Source of the DNA: Gorsachius magnificus
Taxonomy: Eukaryota > Chordata > Aves > Pelecaniformes > Ardeidae
Assembly (NCBI GenBank): GCA_034008185.1
Contig: CM067082.1
Coordinates: 128,837,988-128,901,987, forward strand
Length of the DNA stretch: 64,000 nt
Reading direction: 5' to 3'
The position numbers were made by a program, and so were the translations under genes. Each line of letters opens with the position of its first letter. Position 1 is the stretch's first letter. Of this stretch, positions 53,774 through 64,000 are shown one piece after another. The notes below the pieces were generated by a model. That model made no database searches. It saw nothing but the letters and a program-made list of their open reading frames with translations, and had not been told where the DNA came from.

Positions 53774-53929
53774 CCTCAAGGCCAGTGGACCGTAGGCTAT
53801 GTACGGGACCTCTTCCCAGCACCTCCCAGCTGTGCCATATCCCCTGTCCTACAGAGTGTGAGACCTCGGCGTGGTCAGCCTGGGGACCATGCACCTATGA
53901 AAGCTGTGATGACCCTCAGGCCAAGAAGG
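53774..53929 (+). CDS. THSD7A: THSD7A coding exon: WSAW TSP1 segment
   Basis: This 156-nt exon codes residues 422-473. It begins ASRPVDRRLCTGPLPSTSQL and goes on to CHIPCPTECETSAWSAWGPC (442-461), the end of one TSP1 repeat and the start of the next, with a WSAWGPC motif. The acceptor is TTTGTTTTGACAG at 53773; the donor is AAGG|GTATGT at 53930. Both phases are 1, and the joins give alanine and glycine. The upstream open frame starting at 53737 is intron read-through. Confidence 0.95.
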
Positions 53930-56391
53930 GTATGTAAAAATTCAGCAAAACCTTTTAATGGTGATTATTTCATATTCCTAAGTCACTAGACACCTCTGGC
54001 TGTGCAAGCATACTAGATTTTGTACAGGAAGGGTATATCTAGTGCCTCTGAGCATCAAAAAAAGGTCATTGAATTAGGACTATATTTAGCATTACTGCTC
54101 CACCAAAGCTGGCAAAAATGTAGGCTGTTAACTAAGCTTTCAAGGTCAATTTGGGTTATTACAGGTCAATTCCAGTTTCAAACCTTCCTCTCAAACTGAA
54201 AGGGATGCAGTTTGTATATGTGTTCAAATCACAATTCTGGCACTGTCTCAAAAGGAGGACAGAAGCAGCCTTTGAGGTACATAGTTTCCAAGTCACTCAA
54301 AGATTTACATTTCAGTAACAGCTTAAGAATTCACCAGTAGACTGTAAAGCATGCTCTGGCAAAGAGCTGGGACCCTTTGCTTTTCATAAGTGACACTGTT
54401 TTACTGATGGCATATGTGCTGGTTTTAATTTTCACATGTTTTACAGTTTATTCGTAAGCAGAACAGATTGTAGTAACCTGACATCAAAATAGGAAAGCAA
54501 GAATACAGTGACAAGGACCTCATGTAAGAAGCCTGCAGGTTTCTGGCTGTAAATGAGAAAAACTGGCCTAGCCATGACTGCAATGTGATTATCTCACAAA
54601 AGTTGAGAATACAGACGTGGGTCCTTGATTGAAAACACTCGTAAGAAAGGGCAGCCCACATATGTCCACTTGAAGGAGCAACTGTAATTACTACGTGAGC
54701 TTAGTTTCTTCTTCCTGCTAGGTACACTTCAGTCTGGGCAGCAATAATGCAAGTTTTACAGTACTGTCTCACAGGAATGTGACCCAACCTTGATCAACTC
54801 AAGAAGGAAAACGCAGTTCAGTGTGTAAGCCTATTGGATTAAACCTCCTCTGAGTACAGCTGTCAAGTAGTCTGTTATTTCTCTTGCTGTTCCATCAGTG
54901 AAAGGTTTGCTACATTTTCAGGGGTGATGTTTAGGTTTGCGAGACTGATTTGGACACCTGCCTAATGGAAACGTAGTAGGATGTACTTTATGCAAGTTTT
55001 ATTCCTGCGCACATGAGCAAGGATCTTTTCTCAACTGCTAATGTTTTCTTCTTATCTGGAAATTCTTATATTTCATTTTATAATTGCATTGACAGCTCTT
55101 CTGAGAGAATGATATAAAAGTTGTAAAAGCACTCCCAGTTTTAGCAGCAAGTCTCTTTATATATTTCAGGAATGGCCCTTTACTGTGGATATTTTGCCTC
55201 CTTTGTTGCAGTAGGCATTGGAGTTCTTTTTTGGACATTATATCAGACTTTTGTGGAAGGCTCAGTAAACCATTTGGACATAATTTGGCTGACCTCTTGA
55301 ATTTAGAAAAAAACATTTAGAAAAAAAGATACATGGAAATGTATCTTTAAATTAATATTTATTATAATTGAATTAAGAGGCACATCTTCAAACAAAGAAT
55401 CAATTCTTGCACGTATGTGTTTGAAAACTCTCTGCTGTTTAGTTTATGTCCTGGTAGAAATTAAGAAGTTATATGTAGTATTTTATAAAAAAAATAATAA
55501 TTTTGTATTACTAACCTGCCTGAATGTTGAGATAAAACAAAAGAGACTGTCAAGAGCTATGAAAAGAAACAAACCTGTGCCGAAGTTAAAATATTATCAG
55601 CTATATCAGAAACTATAGAAAGCTATTACATGACAAGCTATTTCCTGAATCCATTCAGTTTGGTTAGGTTGTTCTGACTATAGATTTAGTCTGGATTTTT
55701 CAACATGCCATCCTGAAAGTGAGAGAGAGGGTGACGCACTGCCCATTAGTTTCTCTGATCAAAAATGAGCTTAGGTGGTCTTAAGGAAATTTGTAAATGC
55801 TTGCAAGGGAATATTGTGATGTTAATTACTGAAAATTTATTCATAGGACTTCTTGGGTTTATATCCATGCCTTGCACTGCATTCTGGCAAAGCAGTCTTT
55901 TTTTTTTTTTTTTTTGGGGGGGGGGGTGGTGGGGGTGGTGGGGGTGTCATGTTTATAAGGTGATTTCGCTCGATAATCCATCCCTGTTGGAAGATATCTG
56001 AGAAGAAAACAAACAACATATTTGAGAAATGGCAACCCAGAAATGTACTCAACATTTCTTAGATTGCATGAATCCAGCAGGAGTGATGCATAGGAAATGA
56101 CTCCTGCCTCCCTCCTGGAGTACATATGACAGGATAAACAGGGGTTTAAGGCAAAGCTTACTGCGTAAGCTTAAAACTTGCGATGCTCTTGTGAAGTTGT
56201 ATCTTTCTTCCTTCTTTAATGAGCTCTTCTACCCAGTCATCTGAAATACAGTGTTGCGCTGAGTGTCTGTGGTATCTTTTACACAGAAGAGAAACAGAAC
56301 TGTTCACGCAGGTGTACATAGATAAAAATCTCATAACTTTTCATGTTAGAATTGAATTATTCTGCCCTTTGTATTTTCATGGACATTTCAG
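53930..56391 (+). other. THSD7A: THSD7A intron, about 2.5 kb
   Basis: Starts GTATGT and ends ATGGACATTTCAG. Its one striking element is a poly-T run followed by a G-rich tract (55898-55946). Otherwise it is AT-rich unique sequence with no gene that I can support. Confidence 0.9.
55898..55946 (+). repeat. Poly-T followed by G-rich tract
   Basis: Eighteen T are followed directly by about eleven G, then TGGTGGGGGTGGTGGGGGTG. Several runs of three or more G separated by 1-4 nt make it a possible G-quadruplex former on the + strand. It is about 450 nt upstream of the 56392 exon. Confidence 0.85.
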
Positions 56392-56595
56392 GCTTTAAAC
56401 TAAGGAAACGGCGCATCACTAATGAGCCTACGGGAGGAACGGGAAACTGCCCTCACCTGCTGGAAGCCATCCCTTGTGAAGAACCCTCCTGCTATGACTG
56501 GAGAATCGTGGGGCTGGAGGAGTGCATTCCTGACAATGAGAAGCCATGTGGCCCTGGTACGCAGGTTCCTGTAGTCATCTGCATCAACAGTGATG
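56392..56595 (+). CDS. THSD7A: THSD7A coding exon: RKRRITNEPTGG and CGPGTQ segment
   Basis: This 204-nt exon codes residues 475-541: FKLRKRRITNEPTGGTGNCP, HLLEAIPCEEPSCYDW, and CGPGTQVPVVICINSD. It is the end of the preceding TSP1 repeat and the first part of the next. The acceptor is GGACATTTCAG at 56391; the donor is GATG|GTAAGA at 56596. Both phases are 1. Compared with the human protein as I recall it (EPTGGSGVTGNCP), the bird sequence lacks three residues in the loop after EPTGG. The next exon (expected to begin with EEVDRQ-like residues) is not in the window. Frame read-through past 56595 into the intron is not coding. Confidence 0.95.
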
Positions 56596-57339
56596 GTAAG
56601 ATACTTTTTCCTGTGGTCCACAAGAACTAGAGTGGAGATGCTAAAATGTAGTCCAAAAGGTAGCAGTTTTTGTTGTTCTCCGCTTTCTCAGTCCTTAAGA
56701 CCAAGCTGTCTGGAATAGAGAGAAATGTCCTTTAGTGTTGGTTAGGAAGGATAGGCCCTCTAGTTGCTCTAAGATCAAGCTCCTTCACTTACACATTCTA
56801 GGTTTTCAAAGGTTGTTCCCAAAGAGACTTTGAGAAAAGTAAATAGAAAACAGCTATTGTTTCTCAGTAGGTCAGACTCATGCCTGCAATGACTTGACTG
56901 ATTTCCCTGATGTAATCCCACTAACAAAGCTGATCCTCTGAGTCCAGAACCAAATAAAGTGTGAGTAAAGTAAGATGCATTGCAGTAAGTATAGCTGGAA
57001 GAAAAATAATAATGTGTTTATTAAAAAGCACAGTTTGATGTGTGTTATGGAGGTAGTTTGACAGTCCAAGCCGTCTTGCTTTTTCAAAAGGTCAAAAAAG
57101 CAGCCACCATTATTCAATTATCCTCTGTGAGAGAAAACAGATTTTGCATGACAAAGTCATAAAAGCCAGTTCTGAAAGCTGCTTACAAAATACTTTAATC
57201 TATGGAAGACTCATGAATTACTCTTGCGAGAAGATTCCTTATTCATTAGTAATATTATAGTCTAGAATATGAATTAAAATAATTGTACTGACTACAGTGT
57301 AGTTATGGTAAGAGACTTCCAGTTCCCTATAGAGGGTTA

Positions 57340-58411
57340 AGTACTCTTCGCTGGGTTAAAAACTGGCTGGATGGCCGAGCCCAGAGAGTCGTGGTGAATG
57401 GAGCTAAATCCAGTTGGCGGCCGGTCACAAGCGGTGTCCCCCAGGGCTCAGTTCTAGGGCCGGTCTTGTTTAATATCTTTATCAATGACCTGGATGAGGG
57501 GATTGAGTGTGCCCTCAGTAAATTTTCAGATGACACCAAACTGGGTGGTAGTGTTGATCTGCTGGAGGGGAGGAGGGCTCTGCAGAGGGACCTGGACAGG
57601 CTGGATCGATGGGCTGAGGCCAATTGTATGAGGTTCAACAAGGCCAAGTGCCGGGTCCTGCACTTTGGTCACAACAACCCCATGCAGCGCTAGAGGCGTG
57701 GCGAAGAGTGGCTGGAAAGCTGCCTGGTGGAAAAAGACCTGGGGGTACTGGTTGACAGCCGGCTGAATATGAGCCAGCAGTGTGCCCAGGTGGCCAAGAA
57801 GGCCAATGGCATCCTGTCCTGTATCAGGAATAGTGTGGCCAGCAGGAGTAGGGAAGTGATCGTGCCCCTGTACTCGGTGCTGGTGAGGCCGCACCTCGAA
57901 TACTGTGTTCAGTTTTGGGCCTGTCACTACAAGAAAGATGTTGCCTTGCTGGAACAGGTCCAGAGGAGAGCAACCAAGCTGGTGAGGGGTCTGGAGCACA
58001 AGTCATATGAGGAGCGGCTGAGGGAACTGGGGTTGTTTAGTCTGGAGAAGAGGAGGCTGAGGGGAGACCTGATCGCCCTCTACAACTACCTGAAAGGAGG
58101 CTGTAGTGAGGTGGGGGTCGGCCTCTTCTCCCTGGTAACAGATGATAGGACAAGGGGGAATGGCTTGAAGCTGCGCCAGGGCAGGTTTAGGCTAGACATT
58201 AGGAAAAACGTCTTCACTGAGAGGGTTGTCAGGCTCTGGAATGGGCTGCCCAGGGAGGTGGTCGAGTCCTCATCCCTGGAGGTATTTAAAAGACAGATAG
58301 ATGAGGTGCTTAAGGACATGGTTTAGTGGTGGGATGACAGTGCTAGGTTAACGGTTGGACTCGATGATTTTAAAGGTCTTTTCCAACCGAGGTGATTCTA
58401 TGATTCTATGA
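57340..58411 (+). mobile_element. 5'-truncated CR1 LINE with readable reverse-transcriptase C-terminus and 3' end
   Basis: CR1 is the dominant non-LTR retrotransposon of birds. This copy starts inside the reverse transcriptase, reads the motif [20 protein letters not shown], and has FSDDTKLGG where active CR1 has FADD. It continues through [68 protein letters not shown] and [10 protein letters not shown] to LKDMV. The 3' UTR follows and ends TTCTATGATTCTATGAG at 58411. Only one break is visible in frame: a TAG stop at 57691-57693. The frame on either side of it is the same. It inserted in sense orientation about 750 nt after the exon at 56392-56595, and its reading frames are not host genes. 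Confidence 0.97.
57349..58326 (+). pseudogene. CR1 reverse-transcriptase remnant, one in-frame stop
   Basis: The frame is open from the 5' break to a TAG at 57691, and again from 57694 to the true stop TAG at 58324. The first half covers the RT catalytic region, with PQGSVLGP and FSDD (the second catalytic residue pair retained, alanine changed to serine). The second half is the conserved C-terminal region of CR1 ORF2. No endonuclease domain or ORF1 is present. The copy cannot move by itself because its 5' part is missing; the small number of changes suggests a fairly recent insertion compared with the other fragments in the window. Confidence 0.93.
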
Positions 58412-61400
58412 GGGTACACCTGTGATGAGTGTTCAGCAGCTGCACAAAATATTTTGTAATTAAATTGGTCCAAAGTAATAAGAACTAATTATAGAGAGAT
58501 TTAAATCTTGAGCTTTCATACTCAAGAATTTGGGTCATAATTGAATTTTGGGGCTTAAATTGGAAAATTTTGAGTTAAAGTGTAAGCTTTCTTTTTCTGC
58601 ATACACCTAAGAGAACTGGTAACCATTTTTGTAGCTCAGAAAGAGATTAGCGTAGAATTACAATATTGAATCTACTACATTTTATGTCCCTTTCTCAAAA
58701 AAATTTCTCTCACAGTGCAGATAATTTCTTGGCAACAATACTGGAACTATTTGAAATTCTGTTTGTACACATTTTCCTTTGAAAAATGGCTTTTTCCTCA
58801 TAAATGAAAGTGTTTCCTAGATAATTCTGAATTTTTCCCTCTTTTTTTTTTAATAGCAAAAAAATCTATAAAACAAAAAGAAAGTGTATTTTTTTGCTTT
58901 CTAGATTTTGGATAGTTTGTCTTACATTTGATTTTGAGGAGTGCTATTTGCTCACATGTCTAACTTCTGATTAGCCTAATTTCTTACTAAATTTTAATAT
59001 AGACATTTATACTGACTGATTTATTGTAACCTAATACATTTGGAGCATGCAATTGAGCTACTAAACTTTGAGATATTTTTTATGTATATGGTATTTTCTA
59101 TTCTGTTTCAAACTCATGGGATTTGCTTTCTGCACTGCATGGGCCTCAGTTTTGTCCAAATTTTACTTGGAAGACTTGTGATTCACTTTTTTTTCTCCCA
59201 GTACTAATCTTCATCTATCTGTCTTTCTGAATTATATGGTGGTGTATATTGCTGTAATTATATGGCATTATACATTGCTTGTATCAGCAATGTGTCCCAG
59301 ATGGAGTGAGAAGTGAGACTTTGACCATGTGCCTGTCAGTCTTTAAGATTAAAGAGTTGTGGACACAGCTTCAAAGAAAGGAGATGACGAATTGCAATTA
59401 TGGTTTGTTTTGCAAAGATCCAATCACCCACAAAGATACGTGTTCAATATCTTTTGACATAGTGCAAAAGCAATGGAGAGTAATGTAGTGGATTGCCTCA
59501 GTTCTTCCTTGAAATCCATTCCTTCTTTTAGTAAGACCTCCTGTGATCTTCACCAGTAGTACCAAATGGCCTTTGCTTAGGTGTCTCCTGAGAAAGGTTA
59601 GCATGATACAGTACAAGCAAAGTACAAAGTAAGGACCTACCAACCTCTGTAGTCTCTCCCTCCAAGCTAACTCTGCTCAAACACCTCTTTGCCTCCCATG
59701 GCACCGACCCACTGAAAAGCTTGTAGGCAACTCTTAAATGCTCCTCCAAACATGCACTACCACCTCTTCCCAGGTAGCTCCCATCTAGTACTCTGGCCCC
59801 CCACCCCGGCACAGGATACCCCTGGAATCCTTCTTCACCAAACACTTGTTGCGGGCATCCAGATTCGGCTCTGCTAAATCTAGGAGAGAAACATCTTGCA
59901 ATCAGGCCGATTTTGCATCAAGCCCCACAGCTGCAAGGTAGTCTGCAGTAAAATAAAGTTTGGAGAATGCTACTCTTCCATTGTCTAAACATAATGGTTT
60001 AAATTAATCATCATGAAATTTGTGATATTCGGTGTTCTTTGGGCACTTCTTGCAGAAGACTACATTGACTGTCAGTCAAAGACTGAAATACATAGTTTGT
60101 ATGATAATTCTGTGCTGCTATAATTTTGATCTAAGTGACACACAGAATTTCATTCAGTTTTACAGGTAAAAATGTGAAGGGAAACAATGTGTGAAAAGTG
60201 TTAATTATCAACTAAGTTTGCTGTGTTACTTAAACTGAACTAACCTTTGCATAACAATGCTCTCTTCAGTCTCTTCAAGAGCTTTTTTTTGAGTTCATAT
60301 GAATCAATTAGCCGGTCTTAAACCAGCGTCTGGATAGGAGGGGTTTGATGAAAGGAACTTCAGTATATTAAAACAAAATTGTGTTTGCTCCTTGGCTTCT
60401 GCTTTATCGAATGAAAAAGGCTGGGGTTGTAATCTTCAGAACAGGTATTGTACTGTAAATGTACTGCTTTAACGTAGGATAAACCCCACGCTGATGAGTA
60501 TCTTCTTCTGTTGACTTTTGCGTCATTCTATATGTCTGAAGCATAATTAGTTGGGATAATGTACCTTGACCTGGGTGTTTTACTTCGCAGTTAGAATCAA
60601 GTAGCACTGTTTGTGAGATTGTTTTATGTAATTGGAATGAGCTTCTCTCTTCAATTTGGTGTAAAGATAAGAGTCATTACAGCCTTTGAGACAATAGCAA
60701 ACAATAGATTATCCTCCCGTGTTGTTGCTGGAGGCATATGATTGTCATTCTCTTTCCACAGCGGATTGCAGTAATCAGAATTTTCATTCAGGCTGAAAAA
60801 AATATGACAGTCAGTACCCCAGGTTGTCATTGCAGAGGCTATAATGACCTTTGATGTATTTTATTATATAAATGGAACTTCAGCCTTCTGCTGTGGAAAG
60901 AACCTTTTCAGAAGAAATATTATTAGTTAGTCTTCCAGGGAATTTTAGAAAGGAGCTCCTTTAGGTGGAAAACAATTCTTTTAAATTGTGGAAACTTCAA
61001 GACTGGACAGAAGCTGATCTTAATTCCTCCATCATATACATTATTTTAATAATTAGAGATCTGTGGCTAATGTTCCATGCTACAGATTAACTTTTGCTAA
61101 GGATAGAATTACTTTTTTTTAAATAAATTGTAATTAATCTATTTATGTATATGTGTAATATATATGACATTCATGTGTCTACTATATACTTGCATGCACC
61201 CACACAGGTATGTACATGTTATCTATTATTAAGTTCTTCACTGCAGTTCAGAAGAGTGATTTTGTAACAGATGAATTTGCTCTATTTCTCTGTAGCTATG
61301 GCAATATATGAAGAATGCCACTTCAAAAATATTTCTGTGCTATTCAAAGACTCAGTTTATAGTAGAAAAGCTGGCCAATTCTCTACTTTGTAACAGATAC

Positions 61401-64000
61401 ATTAGTGCTACTCATATGTAAACAGGGCAAAATTACTTCTGACACAAAAATCTGCAAAATTTACTACTGCTGAAAATGCCTACAAAAAGCTGGTTCATTC
61501 ATTATGGCTTTTTAGGCTTTTATCTTTGTGCTGAACTCTGCAGGACAGGTACCAGCAGTGGCTGTGGTGATAGTAGTGCTTCTGATCATCAGACAGTAGG
61601 ATAAAATTACTTGCTCATTTTGTAGGAACATGTAAATAATAAATGTGCTGGTTCAGCTGAGTGCCGCAAATTCTCTTCTGGCAGCTGGACATACGGGGGT
61701 GATGTAGGTTTGGACTTCCTGAGGATGGAGCACAAATTTAAACCACTGGTGACATCAGTGCTGGTCTTTGTTAATTTTCATAATGGGAAACAATAAGAAA
61801 ATCAATGTAAGTTTTATAGGTGTGCCCAGGTATAAAGAGTCTACTTCTGCCCTTTATATTGTGTGGCTATATGCATTGAATGGAGAAACCATCAGACTGG
61901 TTGGATTTTTTAATGATGATTTTAAAAAGAAAATACCTACACTGTGTGTCACTTTATGACTTAGCTCTTTAAAAGGAATAAAGAGCCAGATTCAAATTTG
62001 AATTACATTGAATCATTGAGTTAATCCTGTAAGAGAACCCAGATCAAAATCTGGCCAATGCTCAGCAGTCAATTAGTAGAAAAATACGATAGCTAATGAC
62101 AGTTTCTTTCAGTGCATACTGCCTTATGCTTGCAGGAACTTGGTTATATGGGCATTAGTCATCATTTCCCAATATTAATTTCCTCACTAATGTCATTACA
62201 GAATTGATTTGAACTGTTCTTTTCTGCCTGACAGCTTTTTGGCTGACCATCAGAGGCATTTAAATCAAATGTAAGATGGATACTTTGTTCTTCACTGTAA
62301 ACACATAGGGTATGAAATTTATAATGCAGTGCTTTCTTTCCTTTGATTTGTCTGGTTATATAAAAACTATTAAATATGTTTATTGAAAGTTTGTTATATG
62401 TAAGGATTGGTTACTGAAGGTAAAATGCGGTCAGTTTAAAAGACCTTAAAATTGGTACTCTCAGGCACTGGATTTTTAAGGCATTTATTTTTAAAAAGAT
62501 TTGTTTTTACTTAGTATAAAGGAATATAAGGAAAAATGAGTGCATACTACTGGTTAAACTATCCCATTTCAGTTCTTGGGAAGTTTGATAACTGATAATT
62601 CTTCTGTCAATAAAAGGTCACATTTAATATGTCATACCAATCCCTTTTTGTCTCTCTTCTTGACATTAGGAAAGTGGACATATCCCTATTAAGTTCCATA
62701 TAAGAATGGATGCTTTTAGTATTTGTATAACATGAAGTGATTTCATTATGTGGGATGACTCAAATACATCACTTTCTTTGGCAAGGTCTTTAATAGTTGG
62801 CCTGGAATGTGATGTGATGATTTCAATTAAAGGGATAAGTAAAACAAAACCAGGGTTTCATCTGCACAGTACAATAAACAATTATCACTTATAACAGTGC
62901 AATAGACCCTTGTTTCCAATTTATCAAACATTTTTGAAGATAGAGTTGCCCTTGATATGGACAATGGCTGCAGAAACATTAATGTTCATAAATGATATAA
63001 TTAAGTTAATAATAGGTGGGCCAATTAATTACCAAAATCATCATCTTGTGTCATAGATCATAATTTGACTGTCTAGTCAGATGAGTTTGCTGGGTTTTGG
63101 CATGTTTACTTCTAAAATGTACTATGATATCTTTGCAGAGAAGCTGGACTGGTGTACTTAAAACTTATTGGACATCTAGGAGTAGAAGTTCCTGTAGTGG
63201 GTAGCACAAATATTTTGGAAATATACCACAGAGAGTGCAGTTATGTGTTTCATATGATGTATGCTCTTAGTAACCTGCTTTTGTTTTTCATGGCACAACC
63301 AGATGGATTTGGTAAAATGGGGAATGGAAGACAAGAGGGAGAAACCGATATTGACCAAGCAACATGGTTAAGAACTGGGGAGAGGTAGGATTTGACCCTA
63401 GTTTCCTCCAGGACAATTTACTGAGAGCAAGTAAGGAACATGGAGGAAGTTATAAAATGTCTCTACATGGCAGGGATTAGGAATGAATCTGGGGAAGGAT
63501 TGAGTCTGGTGATGGTCAGCCCAAGGGATTATGTGACAGGCAGCTGGAGAGAACTTGGCAGGGCTGGGTGAAAGGGACAGCAAGGCAACAGACTGGTATT
63601 AGTGTCTGGAGAAACTAAGGCTGGATAAGAACCAGAGAAGAGGAAGAGAGAAGGAAATTCATCACTTCTAGAGCTGGAACGCTGCGCATTACAGTCTGCT
63701 CCTGCTTTGGCCCCATGAGATCACCCGGCAGAGCAGTAAGTGTCCAAGGTCAGTGTAACACCCGTGGCAGAAGTACTGGTTTTCATTTGGCTTCTGTCTT
63801 AAACAGAAAATTCATAAGAAATATTACATCAAAATTCAGTATTTTAGATTGCAAAGCCAAGCCCTCAAACATTAGGCAATTGAAGTTGCTTGTCTGGTCC
63901 TTGTGCGAATGTATCAGATGGAAGTCTTTAATTATTTAATTGTGCCTACATGACTTTTTCCTCACAGAACCTGCTACTTATTTGTGAAATGGATATATCT

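Larger units (their letters stand above)
56596..64000 (+). other. THSD7A: THSD7A intron downstream of the last exon seen (5' part, over 7.4 kb)
   Basis: Opens with donor GTAAGA at 56596 and has no acceptor leading into a recognisable THSD7A exon before the window ends. It holds the CR1 LINE at about 57340-58411. From 59640 to 59950 is a C-rich stretch of unknown nature that does not resemble the flanking AT-rich intron. From 60000 to 64000 I see AT-rich sequence with no gene or named repeat. Confidence 0.85.

Noticed and set aside
56596..56630. Extension of the last exon beyond GATG into the frame reading KILFPVVHKN
   Set aside because: The GTAAGA donor at 56596 is strong and THSD7A continues with a different sequence after the serine-aspartate-glycine joint; the extra residues are intron read-through.
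57526..57999. A 157-residue frame on the minus strand
   Set aside because: It is the antisense of the CR1 reverse-transcriptase region.
1..64000. CRISPR arrays, tRNA genes, rRNA genes and bacterial-type operons
   Set aside because: No direct-repeat/spacer pattern, no cloverleaf with internal promoter boxes that I could see, and a eukaryotic exon-intron layout throughout.

Overview
The window is intronic and exonic DNA from a bird. Two lines of evidence support this. The coding exons are a clear match to vertebrate THSD7A (thrombospondin type-1 domain-containing 7A). The introns carry many CR1 LINE 3' ends (TTGGAAGGGACC...CATCTAGTCCAACC, with ATTCTATGA-type tails) and LTRs of types I recognise from neoavian genomes. 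There are no operons or bacterial features; the only host gene I can support is THSD7A on the + strand.

Layout: 1-26519 is the 3' part of the intron upstream of the first exon seen. Five coding exons follow: 26520-27351, 45642-45890, 47470-47651, 53774-53929 and 56392-56595. All have canonical AG/GT borders and compatible phases (1-2, 2-2, 2-1, 1-1, 1-1). They join to 1623 nt, coding 541 residues without a stop. This is an internal piece of the extracellular part of THSD7A. The signal-peptide exon lies upstream of the window, and the remaining TSP1 repeats, transmembrane segment and cytoplasmic tail lie downstream. From 56596 to the end is the next intron; I found no further exon in it.

Intron content: a 5'-truncated CR1 LINE with a readable reverse-transcriptase C-terminus (about 57340-58411); CR1 3'-end fragments near 2231, 11489, 13519, 20148, 28545 and 31259; two LTRs of one family in opposite orientation (6317-6855 and 23319-23880); a longer LTR of another type with an internal repeat of about 50 bp (36018-37169); a possible fourth LTR (about 10000-10612); a MIR-like SINE relic (16588-16712); and an old sauropsid repeat (44198-44585). 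The rest is AT-rich unique intron sequence in which I see no gene.

The observation most worth following is a possible unannotated cassette exon of 69 nt at 49485-49553, inside the intron between the third and fourth exons seen. It has strong-looking splice sites, phase 1 at both ends and no stop, so its inclusion would add 23 residues to a linker without shifting the frame. I found no convincing new biological system beyond this.
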